In this document: positions 1 through 7,795 of the stretch, one piece after another
How positions within the stretch are numbered: the stretch's first letter is position 1
How the letters are laid out: each line of letters opens with the position of its first letter
Assembly: GCA_949298505.1 (NCBI GenBank)
Contig: CASFWW010000030.1
Span: forward strand, 1-64,000
Length of the DNA: 64,000 bases
Source of the DNA: Ornithoclostridium sp949298505
GTDB taxonomy: Bacteria > Bacillota > Clostridia > Christensenellales > UBA3700
Reading direction: 5' to 3'
Program-made: the position numbers and the translations under genes
Notes under the pieces: generated by a model
What the model was told of the DNA's origin: nothing
Databases searched by the model: none
Seen by the model: only the letters and a program-made list of their open reading frames with translations

Positions 1-78
1 TAATTCAATACGGTATTTTAACTTATCCCACTTTCGAAAAACCACAGCAACGCGCACATGTCATCTATTAATTATTTT

Positions 79-325
79 TTACCAAAAATATTGGTAAAAT
101 CTGTTTTTTTCAATAAACTGGGAAAAGCGTGAATAATTCAGATCAGATCAACAAAACTAGCTTTCCCAATATACTGGGAAAAAATGAATTATTTAAATCA
201 ATAAACTTGTCTTTCCCAATATATTGGGAGAAACGGAAATAGGTTGAGTGCTTTTCCCAATAAACTGGGAGAAGCATAAATATTTCAGATCAGCAAAACA
301 AACTTTCCCAATAAACTGGGAGAAA
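79..325. repeat. Array of short palindromic repeats
   Basis: Five copies of a ~20-bp inverted repeat with consensus TTTCCCAATAWACTGGGARAA lie at about 105-126 (left arm degenerate), 162-183, 212-233, 252-274 and 304-325. A related palindrome, TTACCAA-aaata-TTGGTAA, sits at 79-97. The arms TTCCCA/TGGGAA flank an A/T centre. Centre spacings are about 56, 50, 41 and 51 bp. Two of the intervening segments resemble each other (both contain TTCAGATCAG and an ACAAA run), so this is a higher-order tandem repeat rather than repeats with unique spacers. Nothing in it is convincingly coding. It could be a protein-binding array (operator, partition site or iterons) or a decayed mobile repeat. Confidence 0.6.
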
Positions 326-360
326 TGCCCTCAATTCTCAATGATAACATTATTAATTCC

Positions 361-905
361 CTTTCGGCAAAAACCAAGTTTTTTGCAGAAAGTACCTTGC
401 AAAAAGTCGAGTCGGGGCGAGACATTTTGTGTGGAAGGGGTATAGTAGGGGGAAACAAAATTTCTGCGTGTATGAAAAAGGGCTGTCCTTGCGAACAGCC
501 CTTTGATTCAGCGTCGTGATTTTGGTGCCCCTTGCTAAGCGAAGCGGCATTACGTTTTTTGCCGAAAGTACTCTGCAAAAAGTTGAGTCAAAGCGAGACT
601 TTTTGTGCGGAAGGGGTAAAGTATGGGGAAACAAAATTTCTGCGTATATGAAAAAGGGCTGTCCTTATAAACAGCCCTTTGATTAAGCAGATAAATTTTG
701 GTGCCTGGCTAATTGAAATTTTATTTTCTTTTCACAAAAACCACGCTTTTTGTGAAAAGTACTTTATGAGACCGAAAGCCGCAGGGTGAGGTCGAAGCAA
801 GGAGGGGATATAGTAAGGGGAAACACAAATCACAGCGTATATGAAAAGGGCTGTCCTTGCGAACAGCCCTTTGATTAAGTGTCGTGATTTTGGTGCCCCT
901 TACTA
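361..905. repeat. Three imperfect ~180-bp tandem modules
   Basis: Three copies of one module occupy roughly 361-535, 540-712 and 728-905. Each has a first stem-loop (clearest in copy 3, TTCACAAAAA-ccacgc-TTTTTGTGAA at 731-756), a purine-rich middle (GGAAGGGG, GGGGAAACA) and a second stem-loop AAAGGGCTGT-8 nt-ACAGCCCTTT at 477-504, 653-680 and 845-872. Each ends in a variant of TTTTGGTGCC. Short reading frames on both strands encode similar peptides only because the DNA is repeated, so they are not treated as genes. The copy nearest the PFL gene probably ends its transcript. Confidence 0.7.
844..876 (-). terminator. Intrinsic terminator of the PFL operon
   Basis: Read on the minus strand this is AAAGGGCTGT-TCGCAAGG-ACAGCCCTTTT. 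It has a 10-bp stem followed by a T-run and begins about 30 nt after the stop codon of the PFL gene. The same hairpin recurs at 653-680 and 477-504 and could act as backup terminators. Confidence 0.7.
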
Positions 906-906
906 A

Positions 907-2256
907 CTAATTCTTATTGCTATGAAGAGGCGCAGGTATTCTTCCGCCTCTGTTGACGAACTTTGACGGGTCGCTGCGGTTTATCGGCATGATAGGAGCT
1001 TCGCCGAGGAGTCCGCCGAATGTAGCCGTTTCGCCTTCTTTCTTGCCGTAAACGGGTATAACTCTGACGGCGGTCGTCTTTGTGTTTACTACGCCGATCG
1101 CGATCTCGTCCGCAATAAGCGCGGAGATTATCTCGGGAGAGACGTCGCCGGGAATAGCTATCATATCGAGACCGACGGAGCATACGGCTGTCATCGCTTC
1201 GAGTTTTTCGAGCGAGAGCAGTCCGTTTTCAGCGGCTTTTATCATGCCTGCGTCCTCGGATACGGGTATAAACGCACCCGAAAGTCCGCCGACGTGGTTG
1301 CTTGCCATAATGCCGCCTTTCTTTACCGCGTCGTTGAGAAGGGCGAGCGTTGCGGTAGTGCCGCACGCGCCCACGCTTTCGAGTCCTATTTCTTCGAGGA
1401 TATGCGCTACGCTGTCGCCTACGACGGGGGTCGGGGCGAGAGAGAGGTCTACAATGCCGTAGCTTACGCCCAGGCGGTTAGCCGCTTCGCGCGCTACCAG
1501 CTGACCCACGCGGGTTATCTTGAAGGCGGTCTGTTTTATAACTTCTGCTATCTGGGTAAGGTCTCCGTCGACCTGTTCGAGTGCGACTTTTACTACGCCG
1601 GGACCCGAAACGCCTACGTTTACTACCGCGTCGTCCTCGCCGCTGCCCAGGAATGCGCCCGCCATGAACGGGTTGTCTTCGACGGCGTTCGCGAACACTA
1701 CGAGTTTAGCGCAGGCAATGCTGTCCTTGTCGCGGGTGAGGTAAGCGCAGTCTTTTACTATCTTGCCCATCAGTTTTACAGCGTCCATATTTATGCCCGC
1801 TTTGGACGTAGCGACGTTTACCGAAGAACAGATCTTGTTTGTTGTGGAAAGAGCTTCAGGTATACTGAGCAGGAATTCCTTTTCGTAAGGCGTCATCGCC
1901 TTGTGTACGAGCGCGGAGTAGCCGCCCAGGAAGTCTATGCCTATTTCGTCAGCCACCTTGTCAAGAGTTCTTATGATCTCAAGGTGTCCCTTGCTGGAAG
2001 CAGATACCAGGCTTATCGGTGTTACGGCGATACGCTTATTCACGATAGGCACGCCTATTTCGCCCGCGATATCGTTGCCGACCTTGACGATATTTCCCGC
2101 CTTTTTCATCAGCTTGTCGTATATTTTGTCGCAGGTACGCTTGGGGCTGTCGGTTATGCAATCGAACAGCGAGACTCCGAGAGTGATGGTCCTGACGTCA
2201 AGATGCTGGTGCGACACCATGTTTATGGTTTCTAAAATTTCGTTGGTAGAGTACAT
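907..2256 (-). CDS. PFL family protein (UPF0210/DUF711)
   Basis: The 449-aa product matches the UPF0210 (PFL-like, DUF711) family over its full length, beginning with the typical N-terminus MYSTNEILETINM and containing the conserved LGVSLFDCI, DLSLAPTPVVGDS and GACGTTATLALLNDA segments. The fold is related to pyruvate formate-lyase, but the family lacks an established reaction and no activating enzyme is nearby. A GAGGAGA ribosome site precedes the ATG and overlaps the stop of the upstream ACT gene. The UPF0237 ACT protein/UPF0210 pair is a conserved two-gene unit in Firmicutes. This suggests a ligand-sensing ACT partner, which is inference from context. Confidence 0.93.
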   Translation of the reverse strand: MYSTNEILETINMVSHQHLDVRTITLGVSLFDCITDSPKRTCDKIYDKLMKKAGNIVKVGNDIAGEIGVPIVNKRIAVTPISLVSASSKGHLEIIRTLDKVADEIGIDFLGGYSALVHKAMTPYEKEFLLSIPEALSTTNKICSSVNVATSKAGINMDAVKLMGKIVKDCAYLTRDKDSIACAKLVVFANAVEDNPFMAGAFLGSGEDDAVVNVGVSGPGVVKVALEQVDGDLTQIAEVIKQTAFKITRVGQLVAREAANRLGVSYGIVDLSLAPTPVVGDSVAHILEEIGLESVGACGTTATLALLNDAVKKGGIMASNHVGGLSGAFIPVSEDAGMIKAAENGLLSLEKLEAMTAVCSVGLDMIAIPGDVSPEIISALIADEIAIGVVNTKTTAVRVIPVYGKKEGETATFGGLLGEAPIMPINRSDPSKFVNRGGRIPAPLHSNKN

Positions 2257-2264
2257 ATATCTCC

Positions 2265-2552
2265 TCAGTCGGGCAAATTGAGCGAAACGTTGTGCATACT
2301 GTCGAATATGCTTTTGAGCTGGATCTGGATCTGGACGCCGATTTTTTCGCCGAGCTTGTCCAGGCTGGACTTTATCACGTCGAAGCGGGGAGCGTTCTCG
2401 CAGATCTCGACCGCCATAATCATGGTGAAGTACTCCTGCAGGATGGTCTGCGAGATGTCTTCGATGTTGACGTCCATATCGTAAAGAGCGCCGGAGACTT
2501 TGGCGATGATGCCTTTTTTGTCTTTTCCGATGACGGAAACGATTGCTTTCAT
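2265..2552 (-). CDS. ACT domain protein (UPF0237)
   Basis: This 95-aa protein is a single ACT domain: MKAIVSVIGKDKKGIIAKVS is the first strand and ligand loop, followed by MDVNIEDISQTILQ. ACT domains usually bind amino acids or other small ligands as dimers. The length and sequence fit UPF0237, which occurs almost always directly upstream of a UPF0210/PFL gene, as here. GAGAGGT lies 6-7 nt before the ATG. Its stop is 8 nt from the next start, so the two are probably translationally coupled. It likely acts in the cytoplasm as sensor or partner of the PFL protein. Confidence 0.92.
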   Translation of the reverse strand: MKAIVSVIGKDKKGIIAKVSGALYDMDVNIEDISQTILQEYFTMIMAVEICENAPRFDVIKSSLDKLGEKIGVQIQIQLKSIFDSMHNVSLNLPD

Positions 2553-2562
2553 ATATTACCTC

Positions 2563-3120
2563 TCAGTAGTTTAATATCACTTTTCCGACGACCCAGTCCT
2601 TTTCGACGCAGCCGTATACGTGGCTGTCTCTCGAAACGTTGCGGTTGTCGCCCAGCACGAAAAGCTGGTTTTCTCCCACCGTTATACCCGTCGTAGTGAT
2701 CGCGGTGTAAACTTCGAGATCGCTCGAGGAGAAATAGTTGGGTTTGTATCCTGTCGTTTCGGCGTAGTCGTCGAGCGGCTCGCCGTTGACGGTGTAATCC
2801 ATGATCTGTATGTCGAAATAGATCACGTCGCCGGGGAGACCGATGACCCGTTTTATCGGCGGGGAATCGTCGCCCGGGATTTTGAATACCACGATGTCGC
2901 CTCTTTCAACGGTGTAGCCCACTTTAGATAACAGGATCCTGTCGCCGTCGTTGAAAGTTGGGTACATCGACTGACCGGAAACGGTCATCGGGGTCAGGAA
3001 AAACACCAGGGTTATTATTATGAGCACAAGCACGACGATGATTACGCTCAGGAAAACGTTGAGAGCGCTTGCCCTGCGTGATTTAGCCGAGATATCAGAG
3101 GCATTGTTGAATCCGTACAT
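2563..3120 (-). CDS. lepB: Signal peptidase I
   Basis: The 185-aa protein is a type I (S26) signal peptidase of Gram-positive size. One N-terminal membrane segment spans about residues 21-43. The catalytic serine is Ser51 in SGQSMYPT and the general-base lysine is Lys90 in PPIKRVIGLPGD. The C-terminal box LGDNRNVSRDS is complete. It would cut signal peptides of secreted proteins on the outer face of the membrane. The start lies one base after the DUF951 stop, so the two are coupled. The giant surface proteins and other exported proteins of this window are plausible clients, although lipoproteins need signal peptidase II. Confidence 0.95.
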   Translation of the reverse strand: MYGFNNASDISAKSRRASALNVFLSVIIVVLVLIIITLVFFLTPMTVSGQSMYPTFNDGDRILLSKVGYTVERGDIVVFKIPGDDSPPIKRVIGLPGDVIYFDIQIMDYTVNGEPLDDYAETTGYKPNYFSSSDLEVYTAITTTGITVGENQLFVLGDNRNVSRDSHVYGCVEKDWVVGKVILNY

Positions 3121-3121
3121 T

Positions 3122-3301
3122 TCAGTCCCCGATGATTTGTTTTACGCTTTTTTCGAATTTCAGAGCGTCTATCATGACGCTTCTGCCGCACTTGTCGCAG
3201 ACTATGCGGACGTCCGCGCCGGTACGTGCGATCGTCCAGACGTTACCGCCGCACGGGTGCGGTTTTTTGGTTATCACTTTGTCTCCCACTTTATACTGCA
3301 T
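3122..3301 (-). CDS. DUF951 zinc-ribbon-like small protein
   Basis: A 59-aa reading frame translates as MQYKVGDKVITKKPHPCGGN followed by a CDKCGR motif and a C-terminal FEKSVKQII, which is the DUF951 family pattern. The cysteines (PHPCGG and CDKCG) could hold a metal. The family is widespread in Firmicutes and has no settled function; in many genomes it sits near DNA-partition or housekeeping genes. It lies 4 nt after the alpha/beta-hydrolase stop and 1 nt before lepB, so it is clearly part of the operon. No good Shine-Dalgarno is visible, and translation is probably coupled to the upstream gene. Confidence 0.9.
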   Translation of the reverse strand: MQYKVGDKVITKKPHPCGGNVWTIARTGADVRIVCDKCGRSVMIDALKFEKSVKQIIGD

Positions 3302-3305
3302 GACG

Positions 3306-4964
3306 TCAGACCCAGAGTATGTTCTTGAAAAGCACGCCGCTTATCTTGTGGAAGGACAGGCTTTTTATATTGTTCCAGCCTTTGAGCGGAACGAGAGACT
3401 GCGTTTTGAACGATGACGGAGAAAGGGAGCACTTTGTCCATTCGCCGTCTCCGTTGACCGTGCAGACTGCGGTGTAAAATAATTTTTTTCCGTTTTCCTT
3501 GTTGCACACTCTGACTTCCACGTTGGTTGTCACGTTGCTGAACGCGTCGAACTGGAGAAGGCTTTCGTCAGTGCGCAGGAATTTGTCCTCTCCCACGCTG
3601 TACGTGGTGATGTCTGCGCCGTCGCAGGTGATGCCGAGGATGTCGTATGCTCCCGCTTTCAGGAAAGGCGCGGTGCATGACAGATAGTGGTCGGAGTTGT
3701 CGGCGACGAAGGTGCCCACTCCGTTTTTGCGCTCGTATATGATATGCGTTCTGCGCGTAAGGACGCGTTTGACTTCGGGCGGGATCCTGGCAAAATCCTC
3801 GTAAGAGGAGATGACAGCGCCGTCATCGTATTCAACGTTGACGAACGCAAACGCGCATTGAGCACGCTCGACCACGGGGATTTCACAACGTTTGCAGCCG
3901 TTCTGCGGCAATATGATCTTATTCCAGTTTCTGATCGTGCCGTCCATTTCGTCGAAAGCGTACCATACGCAGATTTCTTTAGCGGCGAGAGGAGCGTCGA
4001 CGGTCAGATTGGCGACCAGAGCGTCATCCTCAACGCTGAGGTCGAGCAGGGGTCTGTTCTTCAGAACAGGCGCTTTGCTGTCAAAGTATTCGACGAAGTT
4101 GAGCTGAGTGGACAGCGCGTACTGGGGCAGAAGAAGCCTCGTGTTGGGGCATACTGCGCAGTATACGCGTTCGTTGTCCACGAGAGCGAGGGTGTTTTCT
4201 ATTCTGTCTATCGAAGTCAGCGGATTGTTCGAGCCGCAGACGAGAAGAAGAGGACATTCGACGTAACGCGCATAAGTCTGGCTTGCGCATCCGGCGAACC
4301 ATCTTTCGCGTTCGTCCGTCATCTGTAAAGGTTCCGCCTGCTCGTCAAAACGGAAGAGTTCTTCGTATTCTCTCCATCCGGCGTTGTTTATTGCGACCGC
4401 AGCGTTCACGCGCTTGTCCATCGCTGCCGCTTGCCACATCATGTCCGCGCCTTCGCGCGCGCCGATGAGGATTATCTTGCAGTTTTTGGAAAGCGTCTTC
4501 ACAAAGGTGATGACTCTGCGGGTCACGGTGGTCCAAAGATACTGACAGCTGTCTTTAGCCGTGGGTTCGGCGACTGACAGATGGGTTTTGCAGTGGGCGT
4601 TTTCTCCGTATTTCAGAGACTCGGGATAACGCGAGCGCTTTTCAGAATCGGTATTTGTTGCGTCGTAATCGAAGCGCACAAATCCGAAGCCTTTCGCGAT
4701 GAAAGCACTGACGAAATTTTCCGGCGCCGGATAGCCGTTGCCGTCGCTTATGTAGATTATTATCTTCGGAGAAGACGAAGTGGGATAGCTGCCGCTGACA
4801 AATATGCGCGGCGCAACGTCGCCGAATTTATCCGCGTTGAAAAACGCTTCAAAGGATATATTGCCGTTTTGTTTGCGGAAGTCGGTGAACGAGATCTGAA
4901 GCGGGTCCGCTTCAGGGTCGTAGTCCTGCCAAATCTGCAACGGAGTCAGAATCGTATTTTCCAT
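3306..4964 (-). CDS. Alpha/beta-hydrolase-fold protein, nucleophile missing
   Basis: The 552-aa protein has an N-terminal strand-rich part, then an alpha/beta-hydrolase-like core with an IIIYISDGNGYPAP loop, a FGFVRFDYDAT segment and a nucleophile-elbow-like KIILIGAREGADMMWQ at about residues 164-179. After about residue 300 follow beta-sandwich-type sequences. The usual G-x-S-x-G elbow reads GAREG, with Glu171 in place of serine, so classical esterase or peptidase chemistry is unlikely. No signal peptide is seen. A TATAAT-like -10 box is 8 nt from the ATG with no ribosome site, suggesting an almost leaderless message that heads this operon. The family is not recognised with certainty. Confidence 0.75.
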   Translation of the reverse strand: MENTILTPLQIWQDYDPEADPLQISFTDFRKQNGNISFEAFFNADKFGDVAPRIFVSGSYPTSSSPKIIIYISDGNGYPAPENFVSAFIAKGFGFVRFDYDATNTDSEKRSRYPESLKYGENAHCKTHLSVAEPTAKDSCQYLWTTVTRRVITFVKTLSKNCKIILIGAREGADMMWQAAAMDKRVNAAVAINNAGWREYEELFRFDEQAEPLQMTDERERWFAGCASQTYARYVECPLLLVCGSNNPLTSIDRIENTLALVDNERVYCAVCPNTRLLLPQYALSTQLNFVEYFDSKAPVLKNRPLLDLSVEDDALVANLTVDAPLAAKEICVWYAFDEMDGTIRNWNKIILPQNGCKRCEIPVVERAQCAFAFVNVEYDDGAVISSYEDFARIPPEVKRVLTRRTHIIYERKNGVGTFVADNSDHYLSCTAPFLKAGAYDILGITCDGADITTYSVGEDKFLRTDESLLQFDAFSNVTTNVEVRVCNKENGKKLFYTAVCTVNGDGEWTKCSLSPSSFKTQSLVPLKGWNNIKSLSFHKISGVLFKNILWV

Positions 4965-4972
4965 ATGAAAAT

Positions 4973-5001
4973 ATTATAGTATACGCGGGGCAAAAATGCA
5001 A
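4973..5001 (-). promoter_or_regulatory. Promoter of the hydrolase-lepB-PFL operon
   Basis: On the minus strand TTGCAT (5001-4996), a 17-nt spacer and TATAAT (4978-4973) precede the ATG at 4964 by 8 nt. The predicted start of transcription is about 2 nt before the start codon, and no Shine-Dalgarno is present. Confidence 0.6.
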
Positions 5002-5097
5002 GCTATTGCGGCTGACGATTATAAAACGCGAAATATCGCGCGAAAGCGTCATATTCACGCGGAATAATGAGTAATATAGCATTAAACGGAGGTGCAT

Positions 5098-5568
5098 ATG
5101 GCGGATTACGACGATTACAGGATCGCTGACGACGATCAGATCAGGGCAATGAATGCCGGATATGTCTGCAAAGGAGAGAAGACCGCGCAGATAGATCTGC
5201 CCGTATATCTCACGGACGAGGCGCGCAAAGCGGCAAGGCTGTGTTCGGACGCGGCTCACGGATGCGAATATCTGCTCGATTACGCCACGACAAGCCCTGA
5301 AAAACGCCTTCTCGGCTACGCGGCGGGCACAATGAAGGGGATAAGTTCTCTGATGGGCGGAGGAGAAGGAAAAGAGAGCGCGGAGAAATTCGGAGCGCTC
5401 GGAGTAAGGCGCGCGATGGTGCGGACCTTTTTGCTGTGCAACGAAGCCGCCATCACGATATGCGGCATTGCCGAGGCGTCCGCGGGAGAAAAAAACGTGC
5501 TGTCTGCCGCACGTGCGGCGCTTTGTTCGGCGCAGAGCGTAATGGCGTTGTATTTAATGCAAATTTAG
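5098..5568 (+). CDS. Hypothetical protein, helical
   Basis: The 156-aa product starts MADYDDYRIADDDQIRAMNA; the ATG is chosen because GGAGG at 5088-5092 lies 5 nt upstream, while an in-frame GTG at 5092 overlaps that site. There is no signal peptide or clear membrane segment. The second half is alanine-rich and helical, with several cysteines (RLCSDAAHGCEYL, FLLCNEAAITICG, AALCSAQ). I do not recognise a family. It stands alone between the hydrolase operon and a strong bidirectional terminator. Confidence 0.7.
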   Translation: MADYDDYRIADDDQIRAMNAGYVCKGEKTAQIDLPVYLTDEARKAARLCSDAAHGCEYLLDYATTSPEKRLLGYAAGTMKGISSLMGGGEGKESAEKFGALGVRRAMVRTFLLCNEAAITICGIAEASAGEKNVLSAARAALCSAQSVMALYLMQI

Positions 5569-5607
5569 GTGCCCGTGTAGGTTATAAACGTTTTTATCTA
5601 AAAAGAA

Positions 5608-5644
5608 CGGCTCCCTTTTCAAACAGGGGAGCCTTGTTTTTTTG
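5608..5644 (+). terminator. Bidirectional intrinsic terminator
   Basis: GGCTCCC-10 nt-GGGGAGCC followed by TTGTTTTTTT on the plus strand. On the minus strand the same stem is followed by GTTCTTTTT. It separates the 156-aa gene from the convergent DUF378 gene and can serve both. Confidence 0.85.
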
Positions 5645-5686
5645 CGGCTGAAAACCGCTTTCCCGGTCTGATACGGGCGAGGAAGA

Positions 5687-5932
5687 TTATTTCACTTCGT
5701 CGTGCTTTGCGCCCTTTTCGATGGCGTTGATGCGTCCGGGATTGAACTTGTTGTAAATCAGATACACAATAGTCCAGATACCGGCGATACCTACGATCGC
5801 GTAAAGTATGCGAGCGCCGACGTAAGCTTCGGACGTGAATATCCAGTTGATGAAGTTGAAATTGAAAATTCCCACGCTCAACCAGTTAAGCGCGCCGACT
5901 ACGAGCAGCAATAATGCGATTATCGTTATCAT
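5687..5932 (-). CDS. DUF378 membrane protein
   Basis: The 81-aa protein has two membrane segments (about residues 3-20 and 38-60), with the family signature VVGALNWLSVGIFNFN between them and a short charged cytoplasmic tail. This is the DUF378 family, small membrane proteins of unknown role common in Firmicutes. AGGAGG lies 6 nt upstream of the ATG. It is a single gene, convergent with the preceding plus-strand gene and sharing its terminator. Confidence 0.92.
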   Translation of the reverse strand: MITIIALLLLVVGALNWLSVGIFNFNFINWIFTSEAYVGARILYAIVGIAGIWTIVYLIYNKFNPGRINAIEKGAKHDEVK

Positions 5933-6013
5933 GTGACCCTCCTTTTCGATGTTTTGGCTTTCGCCTTAAAGGTAGTTTGCATATTGGAGGGGAAAATATC
6001 CGCAAAAAAAAGA

Positions 6014-6042
6014 TTGAATTGTCTCGCGTTTTAGTTTATAAT
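6014..6042 (+). promoter_or_regulatory. Promoter of the 6155-7707 operon
   Basis: TTGAAT (6014-6019), a 17-nt spacer and TATAAT (6037-6042) give a leader of about 105 nt before the ATG at 6155. Confidence 0.65.
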
Positions 6043-6154
6043 TTTTATATGTCGCAAAATATGCCGTGAAGAAAACGCGGAAAACAAATGCAAAACAGCG
6101 TTGAAAAAAGCGGATTCCTGCGGTAAGAGCGACAACAAGTTCAGGGAAAGGCAT

Positions 6155-6883
6155 ATGGCAAGCAGAGGAAAGAAAAAAACTCAGGCAAGGGGCGCTCAGC
6201 CCGCTCAGGTTCAGGCGGTCAAAGAAAAAAAAGATAATCGCTGGGCATACGTTCTGACGGTGCTGGCGGTTTTGCTGGTTGTGCTGATTTTCATAAATTC
6301 TTTTACGGTCAGGGCAAACATAGAGTACACGGACGAGAGCGGCAACAATCTGCTAGAAGGCATAGATTCTTCACAGCTCACGTTTGAAAAGAGCGCGCTG
6401 ACAGTTCTGTTCGCGCCTGTGGACGGCTATGACGGAGCGGTGGATTTTACGCTGGAAAATCTGCCATTGTCCAAGGACAGCGAGATCGTGCAGGATATAG
6501 CGAAAGAACTCGTTTCTTCTTATCCTGCCGAAAAGCTTGCGCTACTCGATCAGGCGTACGTGACGATTTACGTGACCGAAGTCGTATATCTTGCGGCGAC
6601 GCTGGCGTTTGCGGCGTTCACCGCGGTCGTTGCGTTGCGCAGAAAGAAAGGTGACGACGTACTCGCGCTTGTCGGCGTCGGAATCATGACGGTTTTGTCC
6701 GTCGCCAGACTCGTGCTGGCGCTTGTCATGTGTATGAGCAGTACGAAAGAGTTTGTGATCACTGCGGCTGGGGCTCCGTGGTTGTCGCTCGTAGCAACGG
6801 TTGCGTGCACGGTGCTGATCGCCGTTTTCGTATATGCAAGGATCAAAGGGGAAAGGGCGAAAGCCGCGGAGAAAGTAAAATGA
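6155..6883 (+). CDS. Membrane protein with four predicted TM segments
   Basis: The 242-aa product begins MASRGKKKTQ; the ATG at 6155 follows a purine-rich AGGGAAAGG, and an upstream in-frame ATG at 6101 has none. A basic N-terminal tail precedes TM1 (WAYVLTVLAVLLVVLIF). An external loop of about 95 residues follows, then three further hydrophobic segments (VVYLAATLAFAAFTAVVAL, VGVGIMTVLSVARLVLALV, WLSLVATVACTVLIAVFVYA) and a basic tail. I recognise no family. The stop overlaps the start of the zinc-ribbon gene (ATGA), so the two are co-translated and may form one membrane complex. Confidence 0.75.
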   Translation: MASRGKKKTQARGAQPAQVQAVKEKKDNRWAYVLTVLAVLLVVLIFINSFTVRANIEYTDESGNNLLEGIDSSQLTFEKSALTVLFAPVDGYDGAVDFTLENLPLSKDSEIVQDIAKELVSSYPAEKLALLDQAYVTIYVTEVVYLAATLAFAAFTAVVALRRKKGDDVLALVGVGIMTVLSVARLVLALVMCMSSTKEFVITAAGAPWLSLVATVACTVLIAVFVYARIKGERAKAAEKVK

Positions 6884-7707
6884 AATGCAGATCGTGTGGA
6901 AAAGAGATAGAAGAAGGCAGCGAGTTCTGCCGGTATTGCGGAGCTTCACAGAAAAAAAAGCGCAAACCGACCTGGAGCGAAAGGAAAAAGGAACGGGAAC
7001 GCGAAACCGCAGAGATAATCAAGAAATCCCATCTTACCGAACAGGATATCCTTCTTGCTGTCCCGACGGGTACAGAAGGGCTTACGGTCAGAGCGCTCGG
7101 GAAGACTCACGCCCAGTTTGTCAGGTGCGCGCTTCTTGCGGCGCTTTACGCTGTCGTTACGGCGGCTGCGCTGGCGGGGCTGGTGCTCATGATGAGGTTT
7201 GCTTCAGACGGGCTTTCCAGGACTTTGCGGGCGGTGATATGCTTTGCGTTATTGCTGGTACTTGCCGGTTTCGGCGCCGCGTTTGCGGACAGGTTTTACA
7301 GCGCCGGGGTATTCAGGAAGATGGACAAGAGCAACAGGGCGGTCAAAAAGGTCAGCTACGGTAAGGCTCCTTACGTTACGGACGGGGGTGAGCTGTATCA
7401 GATAATCTGCGACGCGAAATGCATCGCGTGCGGCGCGGCTACGCATATCGAGGAGTTCGACGGCAAACTGTACGTCGTCTGCGATTACGACAGGACGCAT
7501 CTGTGCGTGTTGTCGACCGAGGAGATATTCTCCGTTCTTCTCGGGAAGGGAGAATGTGCGGGTGAAGCAGGCTCCGAGGCGCAGGAAAACGCGGCAGACG
7601 CCGGCGTTTGCGGGGAAACGGTAACGTCAGAGAGCAATTCCGGAGAAACGGTAACGTCTGAGAGCGGTTCGGAAGAAAAAAGCGAAGACGGAGAAAAGGC
7701 AGACTGA
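6880..7707 (+). CDS. Zinc-ribbon membrane protein
   Basis: The 275-aa product starts with a zinc ribbon, Cys3-x2-Cys6 and Cys17-x2-Cys20 (MKCRSCGKEI...FCRYCG). A highly charged basic helix follows (about residues 25-50), then two membrane segments (about 82-105 and 117-136), a soluble domain, and an acidic Ser/Glu tail with the repeat SGETVTSES. The ATG overlaps the upstream stop by four bases. Zinc-ribbon proteins of this kind are common in Clostridia and mostly uncharacterised. The C-terminal repeat (about 7616-7680) may be a slippage-prone tail. Confidence 0.8.
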   Translation: MKCRSCGKEIEEGSEFCRYCGASQKKKRKPTWSERKKERERETAEIIKKSHLTEQDILLAVPTGTEGLTVRALGKTHAQFVRCALLAALYAVVTAAALAGLVLMMRFASDGLSRTLRAVICFALLLVLAGFGAAFADRFYSAGVFRKMDKSNRAVKKVSYGKAPYVTDGGELYQIICDAKCIACGAATHIEEFDGKLYVVCDYDRTHLCVLSTEEIFSVLLGKGECAGEAGSEAQENAADAGVCGETVTSESNSGETVTSESGSEEKSEDGEKAD

Positions 7708-7715
7708 GCGGCTAC

Positions 7716-7741
7716 GATCCGCTGAAAGGCGGGTCTTTTTG
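7716..7741 (+). terminator. Intrinsic terminator
   Basis: GATCCGC-tgaaag-GCGGGTC followed by TTTTT, starting 9 nt after the zinc-ribbon gene stop. Confidence 0.8.
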
Positions 7742-7795
7742 CGCGGGATATTTTATCCGATTGAAAGGAAAGCCTTTACATTTGCAGAGTAAGGC

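Noticed and set aside
105..325. CRISPR-like array
   Set aside because: Spacing varies from 41 to 56 bp, the repeat is a short palindrome, and two spacers are similar to each other; no cas genes are near.
248..634. Overlapping short reading frames on both strands
   Set aside because: They lie in the tandem repeat, their peptides resemble each other only because the DNA repeats, and none has a good ribosome site.
1294..2235. 313-aa plus-strand frame opposite the PFL gene
   Set aside because: It is antisense to a full-length conserved protein and has the Tyr/Arg/Val-rich composition of a shadow frame.
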